A stretch of DNA of 49,492 bases from Nitrosovibrio sp. Nv4 (GTDB lineage: Bacteria; Pseudomonadota; Alphaproteobacteria; Acetobacterales; Acetobacteraceae): the NCBI GenBank assembly GCA_943330455.2, contig CALQHT020000005.1, positions 1-49,492 on the forward strand. Reading direction: 5' to 3'. Both the position numbers and the translations under genes were made by a program. The notes under the pieces are model-generated. The model made no database searches. It saw only the letters and a list, made by a program, of their open reading frames with translations, and was not told the origin of the DNA. Each line of letters starts with the position of its first letter. Position 1 is the first letter of the stretch. Of this stretch, positions 40,403 through 49,492 are shown piece after piece.

Positions 40403-41800
40403 CTACCCACCAACCTTCTCATCCGAATTGACGCCCAACTGCTTCAGCTTGCGGTGCAACGCCGACCGCTCCATCCCCACGAACTGCGCCGTCCGAGAAA
40501 TATTGCCGCCAAACCGCAGCAGTTGCGCTTGCAGGTATTGCGTCTCGAACAAATCCCGCGCCTCTCGCAGCGGCAACGACATAATATCGGCGGTCGGGTC
40601 GATGGTCAGTAGCGCCGGCGCGCGGGACCCGATTTCCGGCGGCAACATATCCGCCCGGATCGCCTCATGCGCCGATCCCGGCGCCATGATCAGCAGCCAG
40701 TCCACCATGTTGCGCAACTGACGCACATTGCCCGGCCAGTCATAGGCTTGCAGCCCCGCCAGCGCGTCGGCCGAGAATTCCCGGGCCGGCATGCCGGAGC
40801 TTTCCGCCGATCGGAGGATGAACTGACGCGCCAACTCGGGCACATCCTCCCGCCGCTCCTTCAAGGCCGGCACCTTCACCGGCACGACGGCCAGCCGGTA
40901 GTAAAGGTCCTCCCGGAAACGCCCGGCGGCGATCTCCGATTGCAGGTCCTTGTTGGTGGTGGAAATCACCCGGACATCCACCTTCACCCGAGCCGATCCG
41001 CCCAGCCTCTCAAACGTCTGGTCCTGCAAGGCGCGGACGATCTTGCCCTGGGTTTCCAACGGCATGTCGGACACTTCGTCCAGCAGCAGGGTACCACCAT
41101 GGGCGCGTTCCAACACGCCGGCCCGCCTGGGGTTTGACATCGGATCGGCGCCGGCTTCCAGGCCGAACAATTCTTCCTCGAAGCGGGACGGATTCAGCGT
41201 CGCGCAATTCATCACCACGAAGGGCCCATCGGCGCGCCGGGATCGAGCATGGATCATCCGCGCCACGACCTCCTTGCCGGACCCGGCCGGCCCGGAGATC
41301 AGCACACGGGACCCGGTCGGCGCGACCCGCTCGACCTGGGCGCGCAACTGGTGGATCGGGCCGGATTCGCCGGTCAAAGTGGCTTCCGGTCCCGCGCGCA
41401 GACGCAGTTCGGCGTTTTCCCGCGACAGCGCCGCGGCCTCCAGCGCGCGCCGGACAATCAGCAGCAGGCGGTCGGACTGGAACGGTTTCTCGATAAAGTC
41501 GTAGGCGCCCTTCTGGATGGCACCGACCGCCATCTCGATGGTGCCGTGGCCCGAGATCATGACCACCGGCACGGCCGGCTGCTCGCTGTGGAACGTCTCC
41601 AGCAAGCCCAGCCCGTCCATGCGGGAGCCTTGCAGCCACACATCCAGCACGACCAAAGACGGGCGACGCGCGCGGAAGGCGGCGATCGCGGAATCCGAGT
41701 CGGCGGCGCCGCGGGTCTCGTAACCTTCGTCGGCCAGGATGCCGTCGATCAGCATCCTAATGTCGGGTTCGTCGTCGACGATTAGGATCTCATGCGCCAT
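40403..41800 (-). CDS. ntrX: nitrogen response regulator NtrX
   Basis: 465 residues from ATG 41800 (MAHEILIVDDEPDIRMLIDG). Receiver domain: DDE, VVLDVWLQGSRMDG with the phospho-Asp, and EKPF. AAA+ domain: Walker A ISGPAGSGKEVVARMIH and GGTLLLDEVSDMP as Walker B. Where activators of sigma-54 have GAFTGA, this protein reads GLEAGADPMSNPRRAGVL, so it probably does not work as a standard sigma-54 activator, a known feature of NtrX. C-terminal Fis-type helix-turn-helix: ISRTAQFVGMERSALHRKLK. It overlaps ntrY by 11 bp and is its partner. Confidence 0.95.
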   Translation of the reverse strand: MAHEILIVDDEPDIRMLIDGILADEGYETRGAADSDSAIAAFRARRPSLVVLDVWLQGSRMDGLGLLETFHSEQPAVPVVMISGHGTIEMAVGAIQKGAYDFIEKPFQSDRLLLIVRRALEAAALSRENAELRLRAGPEATLTGESGPIHQLRAQVERVAPTGSRVLISGPAGSGKEVVARMIHARSRRADGPFVVMNCATLNPSRFEEELFGLEAGADPMSNPRRAGVLERAHGGTLLLDEVSDMPLETQGKIVRALQDQTFERLGGSARVKVDVRVISTTNKDLQSEIAAGRFREDLYYRLAVVPVKVPALKERREDVPELARQFILRSAESSGMPAREFSADALAGLQAYDWPGNVRQLRNMVDWLLIMAPGSAHEAIRADMLPPEIGSRAPALLTIDPTADIMSLPLREARDLFETQYLQAQLLRFGGNISRTAQFVGMERSALHRKLKQLGVNSDEKVGG

Positions 41801-44081
41801 GGGGCACCTGAATAGCTGTCTGGGGGGCCGCACCAGGCGGTACGCCGCCACCCGGGGCCAAGGGCAGGACCAGGGGCAGGATCAAACTGGCGACGGCGCC
41901 GGGACCATCGGTCCGGTCGTCAAGGACGAGCCGCCCGCCGTGGTCTTCCATGATCTTCTTCACGATCGCCAGTCCCAACCCGGTTCCTTTCGGTTTATGC
42001 GTCACATAGGGCTCGGTCAGACGCGCCCGGTCTTCCGCGGGCAGGCCGATGCCGTCATCGGTGACAACGATGCTGGCCTCCTGTCCGTGGACTGTCACCG
42101 CCACACCGATATGGCCCGCCCCAGGGCGCATGGATACCGCGTCCGAGGCATTTTGCAGCAGATTCGTCAGTGCCTGGCGCAACAACCGCCGGTCGCAGGG
42201 TGCCACAGGACCTCGCGCAGGGATATCGCTGACCCATTCGATGGCCGGCCGAGCGGTTTTTTGGAGAATCATTGTTTCGCGGGCCATGAGGCCGATGTCC
42301 TCAGGTTTGATCACCGGCTGCGGCATGCGGGCAAAGGCGGAAAATTCGTCCACCATCCGCCCGATATCGCCGACATGGCGGATGATGGTGTCCGCGCACA
42401 ACCCGAATGTCTCCGGGTCCGACTTGATTTCCTTGGTGAAGCGCCGTTTCAACCGTTCGGCCGCCAGTTGGATCGGGGTCAGCGGGTTCTTGATCTCATG
42501 CGCGATGCGGCGCGCGACATCGGCCCAAGCGGCCTTGCGCTGGGCCGACTGCAATTCGGTGATGTCATCGAAGGTCACCACGAACCCGTCGATCCGTCCG
42601 TTCGAGAGTTCCGCCCCGATTCGCACCAGCAGGATGCGACGTTGGCTGGCTGGGCCGATCTGCACCTCCGCCGTGCGGGCGCGTTCCGGCGCGGCGGCCA
42701 CTTCGTGCAGCAGATCGGCGAATTCCGGCACCACCTGGTCCAGCGGCCGGCCGATCACCGAGAGCAGATCGAGCCCCAGGAACTCGTCGGCCGCGCGGTT
42801 GGGCAGTTCCACCCTGCCCTTCGCGTCCAGCCCGACCACGCCAGCCGACACGCCGGACAGCACGGTTTCGGTGAAGCGCCGGCGCTCGTCGATCTGGCTG
42901 TAGGCTTCCATCAGTTCGGTGCGTTGGGCGCCGAGCTGGCCGGTCATGCGGTTGAAGGCACGCGACAGGCCGGCGAGTTCGTCCCGGGTTTCGGCCTCCG
43001 CCACGCGCACCCCCAGATCGCCGCTGCGCACCCGTTCGGCAGCCAGGATCAGGTTGCCGATCGGACGCGCGATCTGGTTGGCCAGCATCAGGCCGATCAG
43101 CACGGCGGCCAACAGCACCAGCAGAGCGACAATGGCAAAGATCCAGGCGAACGCGATCTGGAGCCAGGATCGGTTCTGATCGAGGCGCTGATATTCGGAC
43201 ACCGCCGCCTCGGTCCGCTGCATGTAGCCCAGGATCTGCGGGTCGATTGGGCGGCCGATCATCATGGTCAGAGGCGGGGCGGAATCGAGTTTCACCACCG
43301 CGCGCACCCGGGTTCCGTCGCCGGCGTTCAGCACGGCCACATCGCCATCCAGCGCCTGCATCGTGGCCGTGGCGGGCGGTGCCTCGACGCCCATGCCGAC
43401 GAACAGGCCCGCGGCGGCGACGATCTGGCCGGATGTGGGCTCGTAGATCACGGCTTCGGTCAGGCCGCGCAAGGTGGTCTGGGTGTCCAGCACCTGGGCG
43501 AACACCGACGGATCGGCGGACAGGAAATGGCCGGCGCGCGACAGGTCGTTGGCCATTTCCAGGGCGACGGCGCGGATATTGTTGCGATGCTCCTCCAGAT
43601 AGCCGTGCGACACCTGAAGCGATTCCGTCAGCGACTCGCGCACCGGATCGCTGAACCAGGCCTGGATGCCGAAATGGAAGAAGGCGACCGCGAAGCAAGC
43701 GACCAGGATGGTCGGCGCCACCGCCACACCGCTGAACAGCAACACCAGCCGCACATGCAGGCGAGAGCCAGCCGATCCGCGCCGACGCTCCACCCAGACC
43801 CGGGTCAGGCGGCCGGCCAGGATGGCACCCAGCAGCAGCAGAACCGAGATATTGACCAGCACGAGCGCGACCCCGATGCCGGGGTTGAGACCCAGCGGGG
43901 AGCCGCGCGCGAGAATGATGAACGTGGACAGGCCGACCGCAAGCGCGAGCGCCGCGACGACAATGGTAACCACCTTGCCGACCATCATGTCGCCCAGCAT
44001 GCTCAGATAGGAGCGCCCGGCACGGACCGACTGACCCGAATCGGACGGCGCATGCGCGTCGGGCGAGACGTTGTCGTTCAT
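41790..44081 (-). CDS. ntrY: sensor histidine kinase NtrY
   Basis: 763 residues, membrane bound. Several TM helices at the N-terminus (VVTIVVAALALAVGLSTFII, VLVNISVLLLLGAILAG, LVLLFSGVAVAPTILVACFA), a periplasmic loop, another TM near IFAIVALLVLLAAVLIGLML, HAMP (NQIARPIGNLILAAERVRSG), a PAS domain (FTETVLSGVSAGVVGLDAKG), H-box ARRIAHEIKNPLTPIQ, N-box LTNLLQNASDAV and GTGLGLAIVKKI. NtrY senses redox or nitrogen state and phosphorylates NtrX. It follows ntrC after a 148-bp gap that holds no gene. Confidence 0.95.
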   Translation of the reverse strand: MNDNVSPDAHAPSDSGQSVRAGRSYLSMLGDMMVGKVVTIVVAALALAVGLSTFIILARGSPLGLNPGIGVALVLVNISVLLLLGAILAGRLTRVWVERRRGSAGSRLHVRLVLLFSGVAVAPTILVACFAVAFFHFGIQAWFSDPVRESLTESLQVSHGYLEEHRNNIRAVALEMANDLSRAGHFLSADPSVFAQVLDTQTTLRGLTEAVIYEPTSGQIVAAAGLFVGMGVEAPPATATMQALDGDVAVLNAGDGTRVRAVVKLDSAPPLTMMIGRPIDPQILGYMQRTEAAVSEYQRLDQNRSWLQIAFAWIFAIVALLVLLAAVLIGLMLANQIARPIGNLILAAERVRSGDLGVRVAEAETRDELAGLSRAFNRMTGQLGAQRTELMEAYSQIDERRRFTETVLSGVSAGVVGLDAKGRVELPNRAADEFLGLDLLSVIGRPLDQVVPEFADLLHEVAAAPERARTAEVQIGPASQRRILLVRIGAELSNGRIDGFVVTFDDITELQSAQRKAAWADVARRIAHEIKNPLTPIQLAAERLKRRFTKEIKSDPETFGLCADTIIRHVGDIGRMVDEFSAFARMPQPVIKPEDIGLMARETMILQKTARPAIEWVSDIPARGPVAPCDRRLLRQALTNLLQNASDAVSMRPGAGHIGVAVTVHGQEASIVVTDDGIGLPAEDRARLTEPYVTHKPKGTGLGLAIVKKIMEDHGGRLVLDDRTDGPGAVASLILPLVLPLAPGGGVPPGAAPQTAIQVPHGA

Positions 44082-44229
44082 CTAGGGGGATCAGGGGGCT
44101 GGGATCGGCGCGCCGGCAGGTCAACCGGCCGGCGCAGGGTCGGCCATGACGATGGAAGGCAGGCGCCGCAAGCGGCGGACCGCGCGACGGTGCCAGCCCC
44201 GCGCCCGGTTTCGCGATGTCCGCGCGCGG

Positions 44230-45681
44230 TCACATCAGCCCTCGCACGACCGGAATTTCCAGGTCGCGAATTTTCTTGCGCAAGGTGTTGCGGTTCAACC
44301 CCAGCATCGCCGCCGCCTTGATCTGATTGCCCCGAGTCGCGGCCAAGGTCATGCGGATCAGCGGGCGTTCCACCTCGGCCAGGATCTTGTCGTAGACATC
44401 GGTCACGCCCACCCCGTCGTTATGGGTGGCGAAGAACTCCTTGATGTGGCGTTCCACCGCGCGTGACAGCGTTTCCGGTCCCGCGACGGCGCCGACCACC
44501 GGCGCCGAGGGCGGCACCGCATCGGCCAGTTCGGCGGCGATGATATCGGCGTTGATGATCTCCTCCGGACACAGCGCGGCCAGGCGGCGCATCAGGTTCT
44601 CGACCTCTCGCACGTTGCCCGGCCAGTTATGCTGCTTCAGACGATCGACCGCGCCCTGGTCCAACGACTTGGACGGCAGACCGTCCTGGCGGGCCCGTTC
44701 CAGAAAATGGCGCGCCAACAGCGGGATATCCTCCACCCGTTCACGCAGCGGCGGCAGGCGGATCGGCACGACGTTCAGGCGATAGAACAGGTCTTCGCGG
44801 AACTGGCCCTGGCGGATCGCGGTGCGCAGGTCGCGGTGGGTGGCGGCGATGATGCGGACATTCGCCTTGATCGGCTGGCGACCGCCGACCGAGGTGAATT
44901 CCCCCTCCTGCAACACCCGCAGCAGACGCGTCTGCGCCTCGGGCGGCATGTCGCCGATTTCGTCGAGAAACAAGGTGCCGCCATTGGCTTGCTCGAACCG
45001 GCCCAGCGAGCGATTGGTGGCGCCGGTAAACGCGCCCCGCTCATGGCCGAAGAGTTCGCTTTCGATCAGTTCCCGCGGGATCGCCGCCATGTTGATGGCG
45101 ACGAACGGTCCGGCCCGCCGCTTGCCGTAGTCGTGCAGCGCGCGGGCCACCAGTTCCTTGCCGGTGCCGGATTCGCCGTTGATCATGACCGTCAGATCGG
45201 CGGTCGTCAGACGAGCGATGGTCCGATAGATCTCCTGCATCGAGGGGCTGCGCCCGATCAGCGGCAGACGCTCTTCCGAGTCCCGCGGCTCCGGCACGCT
45301 GACCGTCGCTTCCGTCGGCTGCGCCAGCGCGCGCCCGACGACGCTGAGAAGTTCCTGCAAATCGAACGGCTTGGGCAGGTATTCGAAGGCGCCGCGTTGG
45401 GTGGCCTTGACCGCCGTCATCAGGGTGGACTGCGCGCTCATGACCACCACCCGCAGGTCCGGGCGGATGCGCTTGATGCGCGGGATCAGGTCCAGGCCGT
45501 TCTCATCCGGCATCACCACATCGGTGATGACCAGGTCGCCCTCCCCGTCTTCCACCCAGCGCCAGAGCGTGGCGGCATTGCCCGTACTGCGGACCTGATA
45601 GCCGGAGCGGCCCAAAGCCTGGGTCAGCACGGTGCGAATGGATCGGTCGTCATCGGCGATCAAAACGGTGGGCAAGGTCAC
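44230..45681 (-). CDS. ntrC: nitrogen regulation protein NtrC
   Basis: 483 residues. Receiver: [28 protein letters not shown] with the phospho-Asp, and PKPF. AAA+ domain: [20 protein letters not shown] (Walker A), [20 protein letters not shown] with an intact GAFTGA loop that contacts sigma-54, and [13 protein letters not shown]. The C-terminal Fis-like helix-turn-helix ends in [20 protein letters not shown]. It activates nitrogen-scavenging genes such as glnA and nitrate uptake when nitrogen is short. It overlaps ntrB by 4 bp. Confidence 0.96.
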   Translation of the reverse strand: MTLPTVLIADDDRSIRTVLTQALGRSGYQVRSTGNAATLWRWVEDGEGDLVITDVVMPDENGLDLIPRIKRIRPDLRVVVMSAQSTLMTAVKATQRGAFEYLPKPFDLQELLSVVGRALAQPTEATVSVPEPRDSEERLPLIGRSPSMQEIYRTIARLTTADLTVMINGESGTGKELVARALHDYGKRRAGPFVAINMAAIPRELIESELFGHERGAFTGATNRSLGRFEQANGGTLFLDEIGDMPPEAQTRLLRVLQEGEFTSVGGRQPIKANVRIIAATHRDLRTAIRQGQFREDLFYRLNVVPIRLPPLRERVEDIPLLARHFLERARQDGLPSKSLDQGAVDRLKQHNWPGNVREVENLMRRLAALCPEEIINADIIAAELADAVPPSAPVVGAVAGPETLSRAVERHIKEFFATHNDGVGVTDVYDKILAEVERPLIRMTLAATRGNQIKAAAMLGLNRNTLRKKIRDLEIPVVRGLM

Positions 45682-46826
45682 TGATCGGCATCCTTTTCCG
45701 AGACGACCGGAAGATGAAGCCGGAATTCTGTCCGGCCGGGACGGCTGTTGACCTCGATCAGGCCGCCATGGTCGCCCACGATCTTGGCGACCAATGCCAA
45801 GCCGAGGCCACTGCCATAGGATTTCGAGGTCACGAAGGGTTCGAAGAGGTGCGGCCGGATATCTTCCGGAATCCCCGGGCCGTTGTCGCGCACCGCGACA
45901 AACAATGGCAGGTCAAGGCGTGTGGTGGAGCCTGGAATGGCCACCCGGACGCCTTGCTGGAAGCCGGTCGCAAGCGTGATTTCCGGCCGCCCGTTGCCGT
46001 TGCGTCCGTTGCCGACTTGGGTCATCGCCTCGGCCGCGTTCTTCACCAGGTTCAGGATCACCTGCACCAGTTGGTCGCGGTTGCCCCAGACGGGCGGCAG
46101 CGACGGATCATAGGTCTCGACGAAGCGGATATTGGCGCCGAAACCCGATTTCGCGAGTTTCCGGACATGTTCGAGCACGCGATGGATGTTCACCGCGGTT
46201 CGCGTGATCGGCTTTTCCCCGAACGCCTCCATGCGGTCCACCAGGGCGCGGATCCGATCCGCCTCGTCACGGATCAGTTCGGCCAGTTCGCGATCCGCCG
46301 GCCCGACGCTTTCTTCCAGCAACTGCGCCGCGCCGCGAATGCCGGAGAGCGGGTTCTTCACCTCATGTGCCAGGATCGCCGCCATCCCGGTGACGCTGCG
46401 CGCGGCCCCGCGAAACGCCAACTGCCGATCCAGCGAACGGGCCGCGGAGGCGTCCTGCAGGACCAGCAGCACCGCGCCCGGTTCCTCCGGCAGCGGGGAG
46501 CCCTGGACCGTGATACCGCGCTTTTGCAGCCGCGGGCTTTCCAGGTTGAGGTCGTGATCGGAGATCGTCGCCTCGGTGGTGCGCACCTGTTCTATCAGCA
46601 AGAACAGGGGGTTATCGAGCGGAATGAGGTCATTCAGCCGCAATTGCGACAGGCTGGCGACGGAGATGCCCAGGAACTGTTCGGCCGCGTGGTTGACATG
46701 GCGGAAGCGGTTCTCTCGATCCAGCAACACGACCGGGACCGGCAGCGCTCCAAGCACGGCAGCCGCGTCGGCCCCGCGCTGACGGGTGGCCATAAGACGC
46801 TCGGAGCGGTTAACGGCGGTGGTCAT
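45678..46826 (-). CDS. ntrB: nitrogen regulation sensor kinase NtrB
   Basis: 382 residues from ATG 46826 ([11 protein letters not shown]), which overlaps the dusB stop by 4 bp; the frame stays open within dusB. PAS domain: [21 protein letters not shown]-box region: [20 protein letters not shown], with the phospho-His. N-box [14 protein letters not shown]1 [14 protein letters not shown] and G2 [17 protein letters not shown]. No membrane segment. NtrB phosphorylates or dephosphorylates NtrC according to PII status. Confidence 0.95.
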   Translation of the reverse strand: MTTAVNRSERLMATRQRGADAAAVLGALPVPVVLLDRENRFRHVNHAAEQFLGISVASLSQLRLNDLIPLDNPLFLLIEQVRTTEATISDHDLNLESPRLQKRGITVQGSPLPEEPGAVLLVLQDASAARSLDRQLAFRGAARSVTGMAAILAHEVKNPLSGIRGAAQLLEESVGPADRELAELIRDEADRIRALVDRMEAFGEKPITRTAVNIHRVLEHVRKLAKSGFGANIRFVETYDPSLPPVWGNRDQLVQVILNLVKNAAEAMTQVGNGRNGNGRPEITLATGFQQGVRVAIPGSTTRLDLPLFVAVRDNGPGIPEDIRPHLFEPFVTSKSYGSGLGLALVAKIVGDHGGLIEVNSRPGRTEFRLHLPVVSEKDADQ

Positions 46827-47932
46827 GCGGCCTCGGATTCCAGAGCCGCGGGCGACTCGGCTTGGGTGTCGGCGAGCGTGGTGATCCGGCGAATCGGCGC
46901 GCCGCCGGCAATTCGGGCGATCAGCGGATCGTAGAACATGTCGATCAGTCGCAGGACCGCAGCGGCGTCCGGCAACCGGTTCATGGTCGCACGGAATTCG
47001 GCCGATCCGGGCAGGCCGCGCGAGTACCAGGACAGGTGCTTGCGGGCCAGCCGCACGCCGGCGTTGTTGCCAAATTGGGTGAGCAACGCCGTGTAATGGT
47101 CTAGCATGATTTGCTTTTGTTCGACCAAAGTCGGTTCGTCCTGGCGGCTTCCGGTGCGCAGGTAATGCGCCACCTGGGCGGGAAACCAGGGCCTGCCGTA
47201 GCAGCCGCGACCGATCATGACCCCGTCCGCGCCAGAACGGCGGAGCGCGTCGGCGGCATCGTCCTCGGTCAGGATGTCGCCATTGGCGATGACCGGGATG
47301 GTGACGGCCTGCTTGACCTGACGGATGAAGTCCCAGTCCGCGGTGCCGGTGTAGAATTGCTGGCGGGTGCGGCCATGCACCGTGACCATGCGGATGCCGC
47401 AATCCTGGGCAATCCGCGCCAGACGCGGGGCATTCAGGCTCCCGTGGTCCCAGCCCATCCGCATCTTCAGGGTCACCGGCACGGAGACAGCCTTAACGGT
47501 TGCTTCCAGGATGGCGGCGGCCGCGACCTCATCGCGCATCAGGGCGGACCCCGCTGCCTGCCCGACCGCGACTTTTTTCACCGGACAACCGAAATTGATA
47601 TCGATCAGGTCTGCGCCCTTCCCGGCGGCCAGGCGAGCGGCCTCGGCCATAGCGGAAGGGTCGCAGCCGGCGAGTTGCACGGCGGAGACGCCGCCGCAGC
47701 CATCGACCTCCGCCATGCCCATGGTTTTGGCATTTTCCCGGATCATGGCCCATGATGCGATCATCTCGGACACGACCATTCCCGCACCCAATTGCTTGGC
47801 CGTGCGACGGAAAGGAAGGTCGGTGACCCCGGACATCGGCGCCAGGATAACCGGCGTGTCGATCACGACGCCGCCGCCCAGGTCGATGGGCCCGAGGGCA
47901 CAGTGTGTGATTTGTGAACTGCACTTGCCCAT
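46823..47932 (-). CDS. dusB: tRNA-dihydrouridine synthase DusB
   Basis: 369 residues from ATG 47932 ([20 protein letters not shown]). FMN barrel motifs: [33 protein letters not shown] with the GCP loop that precedes the catalytic Cys region, [27 protein letters not shown], and [15 protein letters not shown], then [13 protein letters not shown] for phosphate binding. It reduces uridine in the tRNA D-loop with NADPH. Leads the dusB-ntrB-ntrC operon, as in most alphaproteobacteria, and diverges from ispDF with 137 bp between starts. Confidence 0.95.
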   Translation of the reverse strand: MGKCSSQITHCALGPIDLGGGVVIDTPVILAPMSGVTDLPFRRTAKQLGAGMVVSEMIASWAMIRENAKTMGMAEVDGCGGVSAVQLAGCDPSAMAEAARLAAGKGADLIDINFGCPVKKVAVGQAAGSALMRDEVAAAAILEATVKAVSVPVTLKMRMGWDHGSLNAPRLARIAQDCGIRMVTVHGRTRQQFYTGTADWDFIRQVKQAVTIPVIANGDILTEDDAADALRRSGADGVMIGRGCYGRPWFPAQVAHYLRTGSRQDEPTLVEQKQIMLDHYTALLTQFGNNAGVRLARKHLSWYSRGLPGSAEFRATMNRLPDAAAVLRLIDMFYDPLIARIAGGAPIRRITTLADTQAESPAALESEAA

Positions 47933-48069
47933 GATTTGGGCAAAGTAGCGCCACAGTCGGATTCGTGCAATGCACGGTCTGACGTCGCGGTGACGGGGAC
48001 GTATCGGGGAAACATACGGAGACGCCCCCCATGGTTGACGCCCTGCGGCCGCCGTGGCCAAGGTGGGTT

Positions 48070-49212
48070 ATGCGTATCGCTGTCATCCTGGTCGCCGCCG
48101 GAACCGGAAGCCGCTTCGGCGCCGAAACCCCCAAACAATTCCTCCCCCTGCTCGGCAAACCGGTCATCCGTCATGCGGCCGAGACCCTGGCGGACCATAC
48201 CGCCCTGATCCAACCGGTTGGGGACACAGCCCCCATCGCCGCGGCCCTGGATGGTCTGGATCATCTGCCGATCGTGCCCGGTGGGGCCACCCGACAGGAC
48301 AGCGTGCGGGCCGGGCTCGACGCTCTGCTTCCCCACGCTCCGGACATCGTCCTCGTCCACGACGCCGCTCGCCCGAACATCCCCGCCGGCACCATCGAGG
48401 CCCTTCTGGCGGCCCTGGAGCATCGTCCGGGCGCCATTCCCGCCGCGCCGGTCGCCGATACGCTGAAACGGGTCGTCGATGGCATCATCACCGAAACCGT
48501 CCCGCGCGATGGGCTGTTCCGCGCCCAGACGCCTCAGGCCTTCCGGTTCGCGACCTTGCTCGCGGCCCACCGGTCCGGATTGATCGGCGCGACCGACGAT
48601 GCCTCCCTGTTGGAAGCGGCGGGCGAGCGGGTGGCGATCGTCCCGGGCTCGGATGACAACATCAAACTGACCTATCCCGACGACCTTGTCCGCCTGGAGC
48701 GCGCCATGTCCGCCGCCACATCCATTGGCCTGATCCCCCGCGTCGGCACCGGCTTCGATGTCCATGTGCTGGCCGCCGACCGCAAGCTGTTTCTGTGCGG
48801 CGTCGAAGTGCCGCACGACAAGGGGTTGGCGGGGCATTCGGACGCCGATGTCGGCATCCACGCGCTGTGCGACGCCATCTACGGCGCGCTGGCCGAGGGC
48901 GATATCGGCCGCCATTTTCCACCCAGCCAGGCGGAATGGAAGGATGTCGACAGCGCCCGCTTCCTGGCCCACGCCGCCAGCCGGATCGCCGCGCGTGGCG
49001 GCCGTCTGGCCAATGCCGACGTCACCCTGATCTGCGAACGCCCCAAGATCGCCCCCCACGCCGCCGCCATGATGGCACGCCTCGCCGATATCATGGGGGT
49101 CGCACCCGGTCTGATCTCGGTCAAGGCCACGACAACCGAACGGCTGGGATTCACCGGCCGCGGCGAGGGGATTGCCGCACAGGCCGTCGCCACGGTGCTG
49201 CTGCCTGGGTGA
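48070..49212 (+). CDS. ispDF: bifunctional IspD/IspF isoprenoid enzyme
   Basis: 380 residues from ATG 48070 (MRIAVILVAAGTGSRFGAET); an ATG 13 codons upstream is less likely. IspD (1-225): AAGTGSRFG nucleotide loop, GGATRQDSVRAGLDAL, VLVHDAARP, and TPQAFR. IspF (from about 227): RVGTGFDVHVL with metal ligands Asp and His, GLAGHSDADVGIHALCDAIY, and DVTLICERPKIAPH, ending RLGFTGRGEGIAAQAV. It makes CDP-methylerythritol and then the cyclic diphosphate in the MEP pathway; IspE is not in the window. The fusion is common in alphaproteobacteria. Confidence 0.97.
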   Translation: MRIAVILVAAGTGSRFGAETPKQFLPLLGKPVIRHAAETLADHTALIQPVGDTAPIAAALDGLDHLPIVPGGATRQDSVRAGLDALLPHAPDIVLVHDAARPNIPAGTIEALLAALEHRPGAIPAAPVADTLKRVVDGIITETVPRDGLFRAQTPQAFRFATLLAAHRSGLIGATDDASLLEAAGERVAIVPGSDDNIKLTYPDDLVRLERAMSAATSIGLIPRVGTGFDVHVLAADRKLFLCGVEVPHDKGLAGHSDADVGIHALCDAIYGALAEGDIGRHFPPSQAEWKDVDSARFLAHAASRIAARGGRLANADVTLICERPKIAPHAAAMMARLADIMGVAPGLISVKATTTERLGFTGRGEGIAAQAVATVLLPG

Positions 49213-49263
49213 GCCGGCAACGGCATGCACAGATTTCCGGATCCGAAGAAAATTCTCCCCCTC

Positions 49264-49347
49264 CCCTTGCGGGAGGGGGTTGGGGGGAGGGGTTCCACGC
49301 AAGATTCATGCGGCTCTACCCCTCCCCCCAACCCCTCCCGCAAGGGC
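49264..49347. repeat. inverted repeat of the GGGAGGGGTTGGGGGG type
   Basis: CCCTTGCGGGAGGGGGTTGG with GGGGAGGGGT on the left (49264-49293) pairs with its complement (49318-49347) with one base difference, around 24 bases. It lies after ispDF and probably acts as its terminator. The GAAAATTCTCCCCCTCCC lead-in just before it is shared with the 39.2-kb palindrome. Confidence 0.75.
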
Positions 49348-49438
49348 TACGGTTGTCGCACAAGTGCGGAACGACTTGCGAATCAGTCTTTTCTCCGAAT
49401 CGATGCGCTGATCGGTTCAGGGATAGGGCGCACATCAC

Positions 49439-49492
49439 ATGATCGACGCTAAACTTGGGGGTTTTGGGGACAAGCGGCTGGCGCGGGTTGGC
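49439..49492 (+). CDS. start of a probable IS4-like transposase (cut by window edge)
   Basis: The last 18 codons read MIDAKLGGFGDKRLARVG. The FGDKRL pattern close to the N-terminus is typical of the N-terminal DNA-binding part of IS4/Tn5-like transposases (FGDxRLxxR). With so few residues this is a pattern match only. The preceding 90 bases, 49348-49438, would then hold the left end of the element. Confidence 0.5.
   Translation, partial: MIDAKLGGFGDKRLARVG

Noticed and set aside
41739-44321. An 860-codon plus-strand frame across ntrY
   Set aside because: Antisense to ntrY, His/Arg/Gln-rich and without any domain.
1-49492. tRNA, rRNA or known riboswitch genes
   Set aside because: I read the gene-free stretches for cloverleaf ends and GTTCGA-type T-loops and found none that fold; a covariance-model search would be decisive.

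Overview
The window reads as chromosomal DNA of a GC-rich alphaproteobacterium, most likely Rhodospirillales and plausibly Acetobacteraceae. The main support is gene order: a fused ispDF gene divergent from dusB-ntrB-ntrC-ntrY-ntrX, and mutM divergent from ubiE next to coaBC with an enoyl-CoA hydratase behind mutM. The taxonomic call is inference, since there is no rRNA or tRNA here. Transposase fragments lie at both edges: an ISL3-like 3' end on the left and an IS4-like start on the right.

Layout. 1-0.6 kb: IS end fused to the truncated 3' part of a CnbZ-like deaminase gene. 0.75-5.6 kb: the stress operon prkA-yeaH-spoVR. 6.3-7.6 kb: a zinc-finger anti-sigma gene divergent from an ECF sigma gene with an in-frame TAG. 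7.7-9.3 kb: DoxX-like membrane protein and a glycosyltransferase. 9.6-11.5 kb: otnK-otnC for four-carbon acid sugars. 11.8-16.1 kb: GNAT, coaBC, ubiE, mutM, echA. 16.1-19.4 kb: a 141-bp IS66-like MITE, an EAL protein and a two-gene PRISE-like SDR unit. 19.5-22.9 kb: an accessory stretch with a Fic module and two small lipoproteins. 23.5-28.5 kb: nitrate-type ABC transporter genes followed in the same direction by a flavin oxidoreductase and phosphonatase. 28.8-30.4 kb: CMD-family protein and an SDR. 30.5-37.3 kb: an OmpR-type two-component system divergent from a giant secreted protein. 37.8-40.3 kb: purB and a methyltransferase. 40.4-49.2 kb: ntrX, ntrY, ntrC, ntrB, dusB, ispDF.

The most striking gene is the 1436-residue protein at 32987-37297. 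It has seven FG-GAP repeats, the number in an integrin alpha propeller, then RTX repeats, then a domain that matches the ligand-binding I-like domain of integrin beta subunits across its metal sites, then more RTX repeats. It looks like both halves of an integrin head in one secreted chain. Upstream of it are four TCAGGTT direct repeats spaced exactly 11 bp apart, the layout expected for an OmpR/PhoB-type regulator, and the divergent gene encodes one.

The second theme is repeat DNA between genes. Three composite elements (9.3, 23.0 and 29.4 kb) share nested inverted repeats: a 29-36 bp outer arm and an 80-bp inner palindrome. Solo, half and variant copies lie elsewhere. There are also a 262-bp imperfect palindrome, a perfect 73-bp palindrome and a MITE with an 8-bp target duplication. 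These mostly sit at gene ends, where they may end or shield transcripts.

The nitrogen-control cluster (NtrBC/NtrYX), the nitrate-type transporter and the phosphonate genes suggest an organism that scavenges N and P from its surroundings.
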